This document shows positions 7,914 through 17,453 of a stretch of 64,000 bases of DNA, in pieces (the stretch's first letter is position 1; each line of letters begins with the position of its first letter). The notes below the pieces were generated by a model, which worked only from the letters and a program-made list of their open reading frames with translations, had not been told where the DNA came from and ran no database searches. Location of the stretch: positions 1 through 64,000 of the forward strand of contig NZ_CANTJS010000013.1 of NCBI RefSeq assembly GCF_947654275.1, in the 5' to 3' direction. Source of the stretch: an uncultured Oscillibacter sp. Lineage in GTDB: Bacteria > Bacillota > Clostridia > Oscillospirales > Oscillospiraceae. The translations under genes and the position numbers were made by a program.

Positions 7914-10900
7914 ATATCGCGAAAGCAAGTATTCAGCATAAGGTGGCGACGCTGCTGGCCAGCATCCTGATCTGCGTCTTCGGCCTGATGTACGCCACCC
8001 AGCTGCAAATGGCCCTGATGCCGGACATGGAGATGCCCATGGCGGTGGTGGCCTGCTACTATGTGGGAGCCAGCCCCAGCGACATCGAGGAGCTGGTGAC
8101 CCGGCCCCTGGAGGGCGCGATTATGTCCGTCCCCGGAGTGGATGAGATTGCCTCCACCTCCTCCGACGGCGTCAGTCAGATTCAGATTACCTATGTGGAC
8201 GGCACGGACCTGGACATTGCCGCCACCAAGCTCCGGGAGCAGTTCGACATGGTGAGCCTCCCGGAGGACGCCATGGACCCGGTCATCATCAATATGAACC
8301 TCAGCGCCCTGATGCCCACGGCCATGATTGCCCTGATGGGCGAGGACCTCAGCCGCCTCCAGACCCTGGCGGACGACGTGGTGGTCCCCGCTCTGGAGCG
8401 GATCAACGGCGTGGCACAGGTGACGGTGAACGGCGGCACGGAGCAGCAGATCGCCGTGGAGCTGGACCCCACCCGGGCGGCGGGCTACGGCCTGTCCACC
8501 TCCTATGTCTCCCAGTTTCTGGCGGGACAGAACCTGATTTATCCCGGCGGCAGTCTGGAGAACGGCACCCAGAAGCTGACCGTCTCCACCGACGCCAAGT
8601 TTCAGACGGTGGAGGACGTGGCCAACATGGTTCTCACGCTGCCTACCGGCGGCACGGTGCGCCTGAACGAGGTGGCCGATGTGGCACTGGAGGAAAAGGA
8701 CATGGAGGCTGTCGCCAAATCCGGCGAATCCGCCTGCGTGGTGCTCCAGGTTTCCAAGCAGTCCTCTGCCAACGAGGTCTATGTCTCCGAGCAGGTGGTA
8801 AAGCGGCTGGAGAGCCTGAAGGAAGACAATCCCACTCTGCGCTACAGCACGCCCTACCTGGCCAGCGAGTACATCAATCAGACGGTGGACGCCGCCTATC
8901 AGAACATTCTGCAGGGCGTGCTGCTGGCGGCTATTGTGGTGCTCCTGTTTCTCCGCCGGGGCGGGGCCACCCTGACCATTGCGGTGTCCATGCCCATCTG
9001 CATTCTGACGGTGTTCCTGCTGATGAACACCTTTGGCCTGACGCTGAACATGATGAGCCTGGGCGGCATCGCCATGGGCGTGGGCATGATCGTGGATAAC
9101 TCCATTGTGGTGCTGGAAAATATTTACCGCTTTTCCGCCGACGGATACGACCGGGAGAGCGCCTGCATCGAGGGCACAAAGGAGGTTACCAGCTCCGTGC
9201 TGGCTTCCACCCTCACCACCGAGGCGGTTTTTGTCCCTCTGGCCCTCACCGGCGGCATGGCGGGCATGATGTTCAAGGATTTCTGTCTGACCATCGCCTC
9301 TCTGATCTTCGCCTCTCTGGTGATTTCCCTGACTCTGGTGCCTCTGCTCTGCTATTTCACCCTGGATGAAGAAAAAGTCCGCCGCCGGGAAGCGAAAAAA
9401 GCCGCGAAGCGGCCCGGTCCCCTGAAGAAGCTGGCGGAAGCCATCGGCGGGTTCTATATGAAGACGCTGGGCTTCTTTGTGCGGCATCTGTTTTTGGGAA
9501 TGATGGCCTCTCTGGCCCTGGTGGTCCTCTTCGGCGTCACGCTTATGAATACAAAAATGGTCCTGATTCCCGATATGGACCAGGGGACCGTGAACCTCAG
9601 CGTCAGCATGCCCATCGGCTCCCAGCTGAACGAGACCGCCGCCATTGCCGACCGGGTCAGCGCCATTGTGGAGGCGGAGACGCCGGAGATAGAAGAGATG
9701 TTTTACATCGCGTCCAACGAATCCGTTACCTTCATGCTGGACGTGGGGTCCAAGTCCCAGCGGGAACGGAGCAGCAACGACATTGCCGCGGGAATCCGGG
9801 AAGCCCTCCGGGATATCGCCGGCTGTGAGATCAGCGTCTCCGCCTCGGATTCCGAGGCCATGATGGGCGGCGGGGGAGACATCGCCGTGGTCATCGAGGG
9901 AGACGACTACGATACCCTGGAATTCCTGGCAAACGACCTGATTGCCCAGATTTCCGCCCTGCCCGATGCAGTGAACGTAACCAGCTCCCTCAGCGATGAG
10001 GTGCCCCAGGTAAAGGTCCGTGTGAACCGGGAGGCCGCCGCCCAGTACGGCCTTACCGCCGCGGCCATCGGCGGGGCGGTCCGGTCGGAGCTCACCGGCT
10101 CCACCGCCACCAGAGTTACCGTCAGCGGCCAGGAGCTGGAGGTGGTGGTCCGGGGCAGCGGCGCGGCGGCTGAGAGTCTGGACGCTCTGCGGTCCATGGG
10201 CGTGCCCTCCTCCTTTGGCGGGACGGTTCCTCTGAGCTCTGTTGCCAGCGTGAGCGTTGAGCAGGCTCCCCAGGTCATCGTCCGGTCCAACCAGACCCGG
10301 CAGGTCACCATCACCGGCGACTCCGTCAGCGGCGATACCTCCGCCATGACCCAGGCCATCTGGGAGATTCTGGGCAGCTATACCTTCCCCCAGGGCTACA
10401 GCGTGGAGACCGACGGCAGCTATGAGACCATGATGGAGAGCTTTACCGACCTGCTGCTGGCTCTGGCGGTGGCGCTGCTGCTGGTCTATTTCGTGCTGGC
10501 GGTGCAGTTCGAGAGCTTCCTGATGCCCGTTATGGTTATGCTGATTCTGCCGGTTGCCTTCACCGGATCTCTGTTCGGCCTTCCGCTGACGGGGCGGGAC
10601 CTCAGCATGCTGTCCCTGGTGTCTATCATCATGCTGGCGGGCACGGTGGTCAACTCCTCCATTATTCTGGTGGAGTATATCAAGATCCGCCGGGCCCGGG
10701 GCGAGGACCGGGTGACTGCCATTCTCAACGCCTGCCCCCTCCGGGTGCGGCCCATCCTGATGACCACCCTGACCACCATTCTGGCCATGGTCCCCATGGC
10801 CATGGGCATCGGGGAGACCAACGAGATGATGGCGGACATGGGCATCACCATGATCGCGGGCATGGTCATCTCCACCATTGTCACCCTGGTCTTCACACCG

Positions 10901-11071
10901 GTGTACTATTCTGTCATCGACAACCTCAGCCATGTCTTCCGCAGGAAGGATAAGGGTGAGAAGCCCCCCAGGCAGCCCCGAAAGGCTCGAAAAAGTCTGT
11001 TCTGCCGCAAGGGCAAGGAGCTTCCGGAGGCTGCCGGAGTCCCAGAAACCGTTCTGCCGGAAAGCATCTGA
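7910..11071 (+). CDS. efflux RND transporter permease (AcrB/HAE1 family)
   Basis: 1053 aa; GGIAMGVGMIVDNSIVVLENIYR, PLTGRDLSMLSLVSIIMLAGTVVNSSIILVEYI. Confidence 0.97.
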   Translation: MNIAKASIQHKVATLLASILICVFGLMYATQLQMALMPDMEMPMAVVACYYVGASPSDIEELVTRPLEGAIMSVPGVDEIASTSSDGVSQIQITYVDGTDLDIAATKLREQFDMVSLPEDAMDPVIINMNLSALMPTAMIALMGEDLSRLQTLADDVVVPALERINGVAQVTVNGGTEQQIAVELDPTRAAGYGLSTSYVSQFLAGQNLIYPGGSLENGTQKLTVSTDAKFQTVEDVANMVLTLPTGGTVRLNEVADVALEEKDMEAVAKSGESACVVLQVSKQSSANEVYVSEQVVKRLESLKEDNPTLRYSTPYLASEYINQTVDAAYQNILQGVLLAAIVVLLFLRRGGATLTIAVSMPICILTVFLLMNTFGLTLNMMSLGGIAMGVGMIVDNSIVVLENIYRFSADGYDRESACIEGTKEVTSSVLASTLTTEAVFVPLALTGGMAGMMFKDFCLTIASLIFASLVISLTLVPLLCYFTLDEEKVRRREAKKAAKRPGPLKKLAEAIGGFYMKTLGFFVRHLFLGMMASLALVVLFGVTLMNTKMVLIPDMDQGTVNLSVSMPIGSQLNETAAIADRVSAIVEAETPEIEEMFYIASNESVTFMLDVGSKSQRERSSNDIAAGIREALRDIAGCEISVSASDSEAMMGGGGDIAVVIEGDDYDTLEFLANDLIAQISALPDAVNVTSSLSDEVPQVKVRVNREAAAQYGLTAAAIGGAVRSELTGSTATRVTVSGQELEVVVRGSGAAAESLDALRSMGVPSSFGGTVPLSSVASVSVEQAPQVIVRSNQTRQVTITGDSVSGDTSAMTQAIWEILGSYTFPQGYSVETDGSYETMMESFTDLLLALAVALLLVYFVLAVQFESFLMPVMVMLILPVAFTGSLFGLPLTGRDLSMLSLVSIIMLAGTVVNSSIILVEYIKIRRARGEDRVTAILNACPLRVRPILMTTLTTILAMVPMAMGIGETNEMMADMGITMIAGMVISTIVTLVFTPVYYSVIDNLSHVFRRKDKGEKPPRQPRKARKSLFCRKGKELPEAAGVPETVLPESI

Positions 11072-11080
11072 GCGGACAAA

Positions 11081-11118
11081 AACAGCGGACCGTCCAAAGG
11101 GACGGTCCGCTGTTTTTT
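11081..11118. terminator. rho-independent terminator, bidirectional
   Basis: AACAGCGGACCGTCC-AAAG-GGACGGTCCGCTGTTTTTT. Confidence 0.9.
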
Positions 11119-11122
11119 GTTG

Positions 11123-11974
11123 TTATTTTTCAGAGGCTTCTTCAGTCTCCTCCTCCAGCCCCAGCAGCGCCCTGCCGTGGGGACCCATGTGGGGGAGAAG
11201 CTCCTCATAGGTCAGGTGGAATACCTGCTCCCCGGCGGCATAGCAGGCCAGCTCATAGGGGGAGAAGGCCACGGTCATGCCCTCCTCGTCAAAGCTGACG
11301 GCATAGCTGGTCCAGTTTTCCAAAATCTCCTCGTAATCCTCCCAGAAAAAATCCGTCGGGGAAAGGCTGTTTTCCTGGGCCCGGTTCTGAGCCTGCCGCT
11401 TCAGGGCCCGGACCACGGCGGCATGGAACCCGGCGTCGTCGTCCAGAGTGGCGGCGTCGAAAAAAGTGCCGCTGTCCAGGTCAAAGTTCCAGCTTAAAAG
11501 TATGGTGTTGCCGTGGGCTCCGCCGGTATAGTTGTGGTATTCCGCCGATACGCTGACCAGCCGCCCTGTCTGATAGGCCGTGCAGGTCAGCTGCTCCACC
11601 AGGGGCTGGCCGTTCTGCGCCGGGGCCTGGGCCAGGAGCTCCTGAATGCGGGGCGCGTCTGCCCTCCAGTCCGCAAACCGGAGGTTAAAGGTCTCCGTCA
11701 GCTCCAGGGCCCGCTCCTCCTCCGGGTTTTGGGCCTCCAGTATCTGGGAGCCGTCCTCCCGCAGGGCGGACATCTGGGGTACGGTATAATCGCAATAGGC
11801 CAGGGTGTTCCCCTTGTAGTCCAGAAAACTCTCCTCATAGCTGCTGTAGTCCAGCTGATAGAAAATTTCCCGAGGGGCCGGCTCCGGCAGGGCGTTTTTC
11901 AGGTCAGTCAGCGTCTCTCTGGCGCAGCCCGACAGGGTGGACAGGACCAGAAGCAGCGCGAGCATGGTTCCCAT
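11123..11974 (-). CDS. DUF3298/DUF4163 (RsiV/PdaC-like) lipoprotein
   Basis: Lipobox LSGCARE; SVSAEYHNYTGGAHGNTILLSWNFDLDSG motif. Confidence 0.85.
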   Translation of the reverse strand: MGTMLALLLVLSTLSGCARETLTDLKNALPEPAPREIFYQLDYSSYEESFLDYKGNTLAYCDYTVPQMSALREDGSQILEAQNPEEERALELTETFNLRFADWRADAPRIQELLAQAPAQNGQPLVEQLTCTAYQTGRLVSVSAEYHNYTGGAHGNTILLSWNFDLDSGTFFDAATLDDDAGFHAAVVRALKRQAQNRAQENSLSPTDFFWEDYEEILENWTSYAVSFDEEGMTVAFSPYELACYAAGEQVFHLTYEELLPHMGPHGRALLGLEEETEEASEK

Positions 11975-12013
11975 GGAAGTTCCTCCTTTGTTCCCGGCAT
12001 CTGAGCCCCGGGG

Positions 12014-13222
12014 TTACAGCATCGCGGGGCCCTCCCGCCACTCTCCGCCGCCCTGAGCGGCGGCAAGGTCGGGATAGGCCAGGGTATATAGATCGGAAGC
12101 CCGGACCTCCAGCGAAAACAGCGCCTGTGCCTGGGGGCTCAGCCGCCCTGCGCCGGCGGGCCTGGTCAAAACGGGAACGGCGGCGGTCTTCCGCATCCGC
12201 CCCAGCAGGGCGCGGCCCGCGGCGTTGGCGGCCAGGGGCCGCAGGTAGGGGACGTCTTCGGGGAGACCGGCGGGGGGGAGGCCCAGAAAGGCCCACAGGA
12301 CCATCCGGCGGAGCCGGGCGTGGGCATAGCGCTTGGTTTTGGCGGAGGCAAGCAGCTCTTCCAGAGAGGCGGCGGTGCGGCTGGCCCGATAGAGCCGGTT
12401 CCCCAGGCCCTCCCGGCCCTGGTCCAGGGCGGCGAAATCCGCCCGGTCCATGGTGCGCAGGCGGGCCAGCATGGCCCGTTCACAGGTCTCCCGGAATACC
12501 GGGGCCCGTCCGGCGCGCAGCTCCTCCCGGCAGGCTTCGGCCATGGCGGGAGCCATGTACGAGAGGGCCTGTTCCGTCTCTCCCGCCTGGAGCAGGGCCC
12601 GGATGGCGGAGGCGGAGGGGAGGGGGGAGGCGGTCCCCGGCTGGTCATGGGCCCCGCCGGTGCGCTTTACCGTCAGGGGGCGGATGGAGCGGTTCAACCG
12701 CAGCAGCTCCTTGCAGTATTCCACGCCCAGGATATTGTTGGGCTGTTCCAGAAGAGCGGCGTCCGTCGGGGAGAGAAGCGCCGCGGCGGCCCGCTGGCGG
12801 GCGGCGGCGAAGCTGTCGCCCTGTGCAAGCTCCTGCTTCAGCAGGGGCGGGAAATCTTCCGACAGCAGGGCGGCGGCCAGGCGCTCCAGCGCCGCGCTTT
12901 CGCCGCATTCGCTGCCGAAAGCCAGACGGGTCACGAGGCCGGAGGCCGCCAGGGTCCGGACGGCCCCCCGGGCGAACCGCTCCGCCGAGGCGACGGCCCA
13001 GGGCAGGGGAAGCTCCAGCACCAGGTCCGCCCCGCTTTGGACGGCGGCGGCAGCCCGGGCGTGCTTGCGGAGGAGGGCGAAGTCCCCCCGCTGGACGAAA
13101 TTCCCGCTCATGACGCAGATAACGGCGGTTTCAGGGCCCAGCAGGCGGCGGGTTTCCTCCAGAAGACGCACGTGGCCCATATGGAGAGGATTGTATTCTG
13201 CTATGATACCAGCGGTCTCCAC
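12014..13222 (-). CDS. tmcAL: tRNA(Met) cytidine acetate ligase / nucleotidyltransferase, TmcAL family; GTG start proposed
   Basis: GIIAEYNPLHMGHVRLLEETRRLLGPETAVICVMSGNFVQRG; SD GAGGGGG before GTG at 13222; the ORF track start is further upstream. Confidence 0.9.
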   Translation of the reverse strand: METAGIIAEYNPLHMGHVRLLEETRRLLGPETAVICVMSGNFVQRGDFALLRKHARAAAAVQSGADLVLELPLPWAVASAERFARGAVRTLAASGLVTRLAFGSECGESAALERLAAALLSEDFPPLLKQELAQGDSFAAARQRAAAALLSPTDAALLEQPNNILGVEYCKELLRLNRSIRPLTVKRTGGAHDQPGTASPLPSASAIRALLQAGETEQALSYMAPAMAEACREELRAGRAPVFRETCERAMLARLRTMDRADFAALDQGREGLGNRLYRASRTAASLEELLASAKTKRYAHARLRRMVLWAFLGLPPAGLPEDVPYLRPLAANAAGRALLGRMRKTAAVPVLTRPAGAGRLSPQAQALFSLEVRASDLYTLAYPDLAAAQGGGEWREGPAML

Positions 13223-13274
13223 AAAATTCCCCCTCAAAGTAATGACAAAAAAGTGACATTTTGGTAAAAAGCGG

Positions 13275-13302
13275 TTGTAAGTGAGAAAAAGTCTGGTATA
13301 AT
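13275..13302 (+). promoter_or_regulatory. sigma-A promoter for ackA
   Basis: TTGTAA - 16 bp - TATAAT. Confidence 0.55.
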
Positions 13303-13404
13303 GAAAATGGGACAACGGGAGAAGCGCTGTCCCTGGAACTACATCTTATATGAATTTGGAAAAACCCGCAAGGTTTTTCTGAAAAGAAGAGGAGACGGTC
13401 AATC

Positions 13405-14598
13405 ATGAACATTCTTGTCATCAACGCAGGCAGCTCTTCCCTGAAGTACCAGCTGCTGGACCCTGAGAATGGCGTCCTGCTGGCCAAGGGCCTGTGCGAG
13501 CGGATCGGCATCGACGGCAAATTCACCTACAAAGCGGAGGGGAAGAACACCCTGGACGCGGTGGACGTGGCCATGCCCACCCATTCCGAGGCCATTCAGG
13601 CGGTGCTGAACGCCCTGACGGACAAAGAGAACGGTGTTGTGTCCTCCATGGCGGAGATTGGCGCGGTGGGCCACCGGGTGGTCCATGGCGGCGAAAAATT
13701 CGCCTCGTCCGTCGTGATTACCGGCGAGGTGATGGCGGCCATTGAGGAGTGCAACCCCCTGGCCCCCCTCCACAATCCCGCCAACATCATCGGCATCAGG
13801 GCCTGCCAGTCCCTCATGCCCACCACGCCCATGGTGGCTGTGTTCGACACCGCCTTCCACCAGACCATGCCCCCCGCCGCCTATATGTACGCCCTGCCCT
13901 ATGCGTATTATGAAAACGACAAGGTCCGGCGGTACGGCTTCCACGGCACCAGCCACAAATATGTGGCCGGACGGGCCGCCGCCATGCTGGGCCGGCCCAT
14001 TGAGGAACTGAAGCTGATTTCCTGCCACCTGGGCAACGGCTCCTCCATCACTGCCGTCAGCGGAGGAAAGAGCGTGGACACCTCCATGGGCTTCACGCCT
14101 CTGGCCGGCGTGCCCATGGGCACCCGTTCCGGCGACCTGGACGCGGGCATTCTCCAGTATCTCATGAACAAATACCAGATGGGCATTGACGAGATGCTGA
14201 ACGTGCTGAATAAAAAGTCCGGCGTGGAGGGCCTCTCCTGCGTGTCCTCCGACTTCCGGGATCTGGAGTCCGCGGCCGGTAAGGGAGACGCCAAGGCCGC
14301 GCTGGCCCAGGAGAAGTTCGCCTATGAGGTCCGCAAGTACGTGGGCGCTTACGCCGCCGCCATGGGCGGGGTGGACGCGGTCATCTTCACTGCCGGCGTG
14401 GGCGAAAATGACAAGGCCATCCGTTCCATGGTCTGCCAGGGCCTGGAGTACATGGGCCTGAAGCTGGACGCCGGAGCCAACGATGTCCGGGGCAAGGAGA
14501 CGGTGATTTCCACCGCGGATTCCAAGGTGAAGGTTCTGCTGATTCCCACCAACGAGGAACTGATGATTGCCATGGATACGGCGGCCCTCGTAAAATAA
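13405..14598 (+). CDS. ackA: acetate kinase
   Basis: MNILVINAGSSSLKYQLLD...; GHRVVHGGEKF; HLGNGSSITAV. Confidence 0.98.
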   Translation: MNILVINAGSSSLKYQLLDPENGVLLAKGLCERIGIDGKFTYKAEGKNTLDAVDVAMPTHSEAIQAVLNALTDKENGVVSSMAEIGAVGHRVVHGGEKFASSVVITGEVMAAIEECNPLAPLHNPANIIGIRACQSLMPTTPMVAVFDTAFHQTMPPAAYMYALPYAYYENDKVRRYGFHGTSHKYVAGRAAAMLGRPIEELKLISCHLGNGSSITAVSGGKSVDTSMGFTPLAGVPMGTRSGDLDAGILQYLMNKYQMGIDEMLNVLNKKSGVEGLSCVSSDFRDLESAAGKGDAKAALAQEKFAYEVRKYVGAYAAAMGGVDAVIFTAGVGENDKAIRSMVCQGLEYMGLKLDAGANDVRGKETVISTADSKVKVLLIPTNEELMIAMDTAALVK

Positions 14599-14674
14599 GA
14601 GTTCGGCAAGAGTCAGAATTTCCGGCAGGCGGCAAATCCCCCGCAGGGCCCGCCGCCGGTTCTGACGAATGCTG

Positions 14675-14710
14675 AAAAAAGCCCTGCCCATTCATTGGGC
14701 AGGACTTTTT
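14675..14710. terminator. rho-independent terminator
   Basis: AAAAAGCCCTGCCCA-TTCA-TTGGGCAGGACTTTTT. Confidence 0.8.
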
Positions 14711-14865
14711 GCCGTTGGGCCGGATGGCTGCGCCAGCCCCGGAAGCTCCCCGCCTCTGCCTGAAAAGGAACCGTCCTTTTCAGCCCCGGCGGCGATATCC
14801 GAAAAGGCGCGGGGAAGAGGTTTCTTCCCTGCGCCTGCCGGAACGCGCCCTGCCGGAACAGACCG

Positions 14866-15774
14866 TCAGCAGGGGTTTTCGATGTTCATCTGGTGTCCGC
14901 TGTAGTTGCCGGAAATCTCCCGGGCCTGGAACTTGGCGGCCTCCACCAGCTTGGCGAAATCGACGCCGGTATCATAGCCCATTTCGTTGAACATCCACAC
15001 CGTGTCCTCGGTGGACAGGTTGCCGGAGGCGCCGGGGGCGAAGGGACAGCCCCCCAGGCCGCCCAGGGCCGCCTGGATGTGGGTGACGCCGGACTCCACC
15101 GCCGCCATGGAGTTGACCATGCCGCAGCCCCGGGTGTCGTGGAAGTGGACGCCCAGCTCCACCTTGGGGAATGCGGCCTTCACCCTGGCAATCAGCTCCT
15201 TGACCTGGGCGGGGTCGGCGATGCCGATGGTGTCGCACAGGCAGCAGGTGGTCATGCCGGCGTCGGCGTAATCCTTCAGGAAGGCCACCACGGCGTCATA
15301 GTCCCGGTATTTGCCCTCGAAGGGGCAGCCGAAGGCTGTGGCCAGGTCCACGGTAACATCCAGGTCGGGGAAGGCCGCCCGGATTTCCCTGTAGGCCTCC
15401 AGGGACTGTTCGTGGGTACGGTTGATATTGGCCTTGTTGTGGCTTTTGCTGAAGGAAACCACATAGCAGACCTTCCGCAGGCCCAGGTTGTAGGCATTTT
15501 CAGCGCCCCGGAGGTTGGGAACCAGGGCAAACAGGTCCAGCTCCGGATACTTCTCCAGAACCGCCCTGGTGACGTCGGCGGCGTCCGCCAGCTGGGGAAT
15601 GGCCTTGGGGCTGACGAAAGAGGTGTATTCCATGTGGGTCACCCCGGCGTCCGCCAGCCGGTCGATGACGGCCAGCTTCTGTTCGGTGGTGATGGGGGCG
15701 CACTTTACGCTCTGGAAGCCGTCCCGGGGGCCGACTTCAACGATGTCGATTTTACCCTTGTGTACCGTGCTCAT
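14866..15774 (-). CDS. HMG-CoA lyase-family (DRE-TIM metallolyase) enzyme, paralogue 1
   Basis: VEVGPRDGFQ, GVHFHDTRG, GLGGCPFAPGASGN catalytic motifs. Confidence 0.92.
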   Translation of the reverse strand: MSTVHKGKIDIVEVGPRDGFQSVKCAPITTEQKLAVIDRLADAGVTHMEYTSFVSPKAIPQLADAADVTRAVLEKYPELDLFALVPNLRGAENAYNLGLRKVCYVVSFSKSHNKANINRTHEQSLEAYREIRAAFPDLDVTVDLATAFGCPFEGKYRDYDAVVAFLKDYADAGMTTCCLCDTIGIADPAQVKELIARVKAAFPKVELGVHFHDTRGCGMVNSMAAVESGVTHIQAALGGLGGCPFAPGASGNLSTEDTVWMFNEMGYDTGVDFAKLVEAAKFQAREISGNYSGHQMNIENPC

Positions 15775-15789
15775 GACGCTGCCTCCTTA

Positions 15790-16989
15790 TTAAATAACGC
15801 CTTTTTCCTTCAACTCCGCCAGTCTGGCCTCGTCCAGCCCCAGCAGCTCGCCGTAAACGCCGGCGTTGTCCTCGCCCAGCAGCGGCGCGGCCTTCCGGGG
15901 ATAGGATTTGGTGCGGGTCAGCTTCTGAGGGCAGGCGGTGATGTGCAGCTTGCCGATGCCGGGCTGCTCGATTTCAGGGAACATATCCCGGGCCCCGGCG
16001 ATCTGGGGGTCCTTCACCAGCCGGTCGATGGTGTTCACGGCGCAGGCGGGGCATCCGGCACCGTTGAGCATGGAGTCGATTTCGTCGATGGTATACTGCT
16101 CCGTCCAGGGGCAGATGATCTCCCGCAGGGCCTCGTGGTTGGCCACCCGGTCCTTGCTCTCCAGGAAGCGGGGGTCGCTGGTCAGCTCCGGCATCTTCAT
16201 TACGTCGCAGAGGATGGAAAACAGCTTGTTGTTTCCGGCGGCAATGACCACGTCGCCGTCCCTGGCGGGGAAGACGTCATAGGGGTAGGTGGATTCATAG
16301 CGGTTGCCGATGCGCTGGGGGATGCGTCCGGTGGACTGGTAGATCATGGTGATATTCTCCATGGCGGAGGCCACGGAGTCCACCAGGGCCACGTCCACCT
16401 TCTCGCCCAGGCCGGTTTTCTGCCGGTTTACCAGAGCCGCCAGAACGCCCACGGTGAGGTTCAGTCCGCCCAGCACGTCGCCCAGGGGGGTGCCGGTGCG
16501 GGTGGCGGGGCCGCCGGGCCAGCCGGTGGTGCTCATCATGCCGCCCATGGCCTGACCCACGATGTCATAGCCCGCCCGCTTGCTGAAGGGGCCTGTATGG
16601 CCGAAGCCGGAGACCGCGCCGTAGATAATGGCGGGGTTGACCTCCTTCAGCACGTCATAGCCCAGGCCCAGCTTTTCCATGGTGCCGGGACGGTAGTTCT
16701 CAATCACGATGTCGGCCTTCTTAACCAGCTCCAGGAAGAGGGCCTTGCCCTCCGGGGCTTTCAGATTCAGGGTGCAGCCCAGCTTACTGCGGTTGAAGTT
16801 GGCGTAATAGACGCTGTTGTCATTGACAAAGGGGCCCATTTTCCGGGTGTCGTCGCCGCCGTTGGGATTTTCCAGCTTGATGACGGTGGCTCCCATGTCC
16901 GCCATCATCATGCCGCTGTACGGGCCGGCCAGCACCCGGGTCAGGTCCAGAACGACAATGCCCTCCAGCAAACCTTTTTCGTTTGTCAT
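15790..16989 (-). CDS. CaiB/BaiF (family III) CoA-transferase
   Basis: LDLTRVLAGPYSGMMMADMGATVIKLENPNGGDDTRKMGPF; GYDIVGQAMGGMMSTTG with catalytic-Asp context; start MTNEKGLL at 16989 with upstream SD. Confidence 0.93.
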   Translation of the reverse strand: MTNEKGLLEGIVVLDLTRVLAGPYSGMMMADMGATVIKLENPNGGDDTRKMGPFVNDNSVYYANFNRSKLGCTLNLKAPEGKALFLELVKKADIVIENYRPGTMEKLGLGYDVLKEVNPAIIYGAVSGFGHTGPFSKRAGYDIVGQAMGGMMSTTGWPGGPATRTGTPLGDVLGGLNLTVGVLAALVNRQKTGLGEKVDVALVDSVASAMENITMIYQSTGRIPQRIGNRYESTYPYDVFPARDGDVVIAAGNNKLFSILCDVMKMPELTSDPRFLESKDRVANHEALREIICPWTEQYTIDEIDSMLNGAGCPACAVNTIDRLVKDPQIAGARDMFPEIEQPGIGKLHITACPQKLTRTKSYPRKAAPLLGEDNAGVYGELLGLDEARLAELKEKGVI

Positions 16990-17136
16990 AATCAAAGACC
17001 TCTTTCCTGTTTTTCCTGTTTTTTCCGGTTCACATGTTCCTGTTTTAGTTGGCTGCTTCAAGCAGCGGAACGCGCCGTTCGCCGCGGCGAGGAGCGGCGG
17101 GACCCGTCCTGTAGAAATTCGCTGTGAAACCTATGA

Positions 17137-17152
17137 AGCAAATCCCATGCCA
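17137..17152 (-). promoter_or_regulatory. sigma-54 (-24/-12) promoter for CoA-transferase/lyase unit
   Basis: Minus strand TGGCATGGGATTTGCT: GG-N10-GC. Confidence 0.8.
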
Positions 17153-17409
17153 GCTATATTCCGCCGCTTTCGCGCCGGATGCCTTTCCGTGGGACAGACA
17201 GGGAAGGAGGGAGGGGGTCTGCGTCGGAACCGGCGGCATTTTGGCGTAACATGTAACAAAATGATACGAAACTGTTCTATTGTGAAACGGGTGAAACGAA
17301 TGCCGCCGGGTTTATGGAATGCCGTCCGGGAGAAACGGGAACCATCATGACAGGTTCGGAAAAAATTTTTCTGATAAATCCAGCCGCAGCCCGGGAAAAC
17401 CGGCGGGAC

Positions 17410-17425
17410 TGGCACCTGTTTTGCT
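17410..17425 (+). promoter_or_regulatory. sigma-54 (-24/-12) promoter for AEC permease/lyase 2 unit
   Basis: TGGCACCTGTTTTGCT: GG-N10-GC, about 30 nt before the ATG at 17454. Confidence 0.85.
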
Positions 17426-17453
17426 ATGCAAACTTTACAAGAAGATCGGAGTG

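Noticed and set aside
7763-10933. 1056-aa minus-strand ORF antisense to the RND permease
   Set aside because: Shadow ORF; His/Gly/Asp-rich composition and no domain-like pattern opposite a clear AcrB-type gene
14893-17127. 744-aa plus-strand ORF across lyase 1 and the CoA-transferase
   Set aside because: Antisense to two well-supported genes; repetitive GGxxH composition
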